DNA of 12,127 bases from Thermoplasmata archaeon (GTDB lineage: Archaea; Thermoplasmatota; Thermoplasmata; Thermoplasmatales; Thermoplasmataceae): assembly GCA_021827885.1 (NCBI GenBank), contig JAKAUD010000089.1, forward strand, positions 1 through 12,127. Reading direction: 5' to 3'. Shown in pieces: positions 12,107 to 12,127 of the stretch. The notes under the pieces are model-generated. The model had not been told where the DNA came from. It ran no database searches and saw nothing but the letters and a program-made list of their open reading frames with translations. The translations under genes and the position numbers were made by a program. Position 1 is the first letter of the stretch. Each line of letters opens with the position of its first letter.

Positions 12107-12127
12107 TTTACGTGCTGAGTTGCGGAG
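12103..12127 (+). CDS. 5' end of the next coupled gene, cut by the window
   Basis: An ATG overlapping the previous stop (ATGA) and preceded by GGAGGAG begins a frame reading MIYVLSCG before the window ends. It is too short to identify, but the spacing continues the pattern of the cluster exactly. Confidence 0.5.

Noticed and set aside
1..12127. CRISPR array, tRNA or rRNA genes, insertion-sequence ends
   Set aside because: I saw no regularly spaced repeats, cloverleaf or rRNA-like sequence, and no transposase or paired terminal repeats.

Overview
The window looks archaeal, most likely from a Thermoplasmata-type or related moderate-GC thermophilic/acidophilic lineage. The evidence is AT-rich TATA boxes about 25 nt upstream of starts (several leaderless or nearly so), strong GGAGG/GGTGA Shine-Dalgarno sites inside operons, Arg codons mostly AGG/AGA, frequent ATA Ile codons, and archaeal families (HerA, NurA, small winged-helix regulators, an AbrB-type regulator). 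The lineage is inferred from style, not from a marker gene.

Layout. (1) 1-76: 3' end of an unidentified gene. (2) 164-2299: a radical SAM protein of the Gp37/Gp68 'three-Cys-motif' family, convergent with and overlapping by 15 nt its usual partner TcmP. (3) 2403-3534: a small winged-helix protein divergent from an orphan D12-class DNA adenine methyltransferase. (4) 3579-4697: a TGT-like (DpdA-type) transglycosylase domain fused to a YaaA/DUF6884-like domain, read leftward from its own TATA box. (5) 4743-10108, all leftward and tightly packed: double winged-helix regulator, unknown 165-aa protein, protein with three copies of a ~50-aa helical module, long NurA nuclease, long HerA ATPase. (6) 10109-10219: a bidirectional promoter with two GGTA-N4-TACC palindromes. 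(7) 10220-12127: a small AbrB-type regulator followed by tiny rightward genes joined almost throughout by 4-nt ATGA stop/start overlaps. This looks like an integrated plasmid or virus, and it is interrupted by an oppositely oriented membrane-protein gene.

How it may work together. Regions 2-5 read as an accessory, defence-like island. The NurA-HerA pair is a DNA-processing nuclease and translocase, here without Mre11-Rad50. Next to it is a predicted 7-deazaguanine DNA-base transglycosylase with a domain related to the one that matures preQ0 in the bacterial Dpd system. Archaea normally make preQ0 for tRNA archaeosine, so no dedicated synthesis genes would be needed. The central hypothesis is a modification (DpdA-like fusion, perhaps plus Dam) and restriction (NurA-HerA plus accessory proteins) system under a winged-helix repressor. 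Individual domain calls for HerA, NurA, the TGT-like fusion, Dam, TcmP and the radical SAM protein are strong. The functional coupling is inference.
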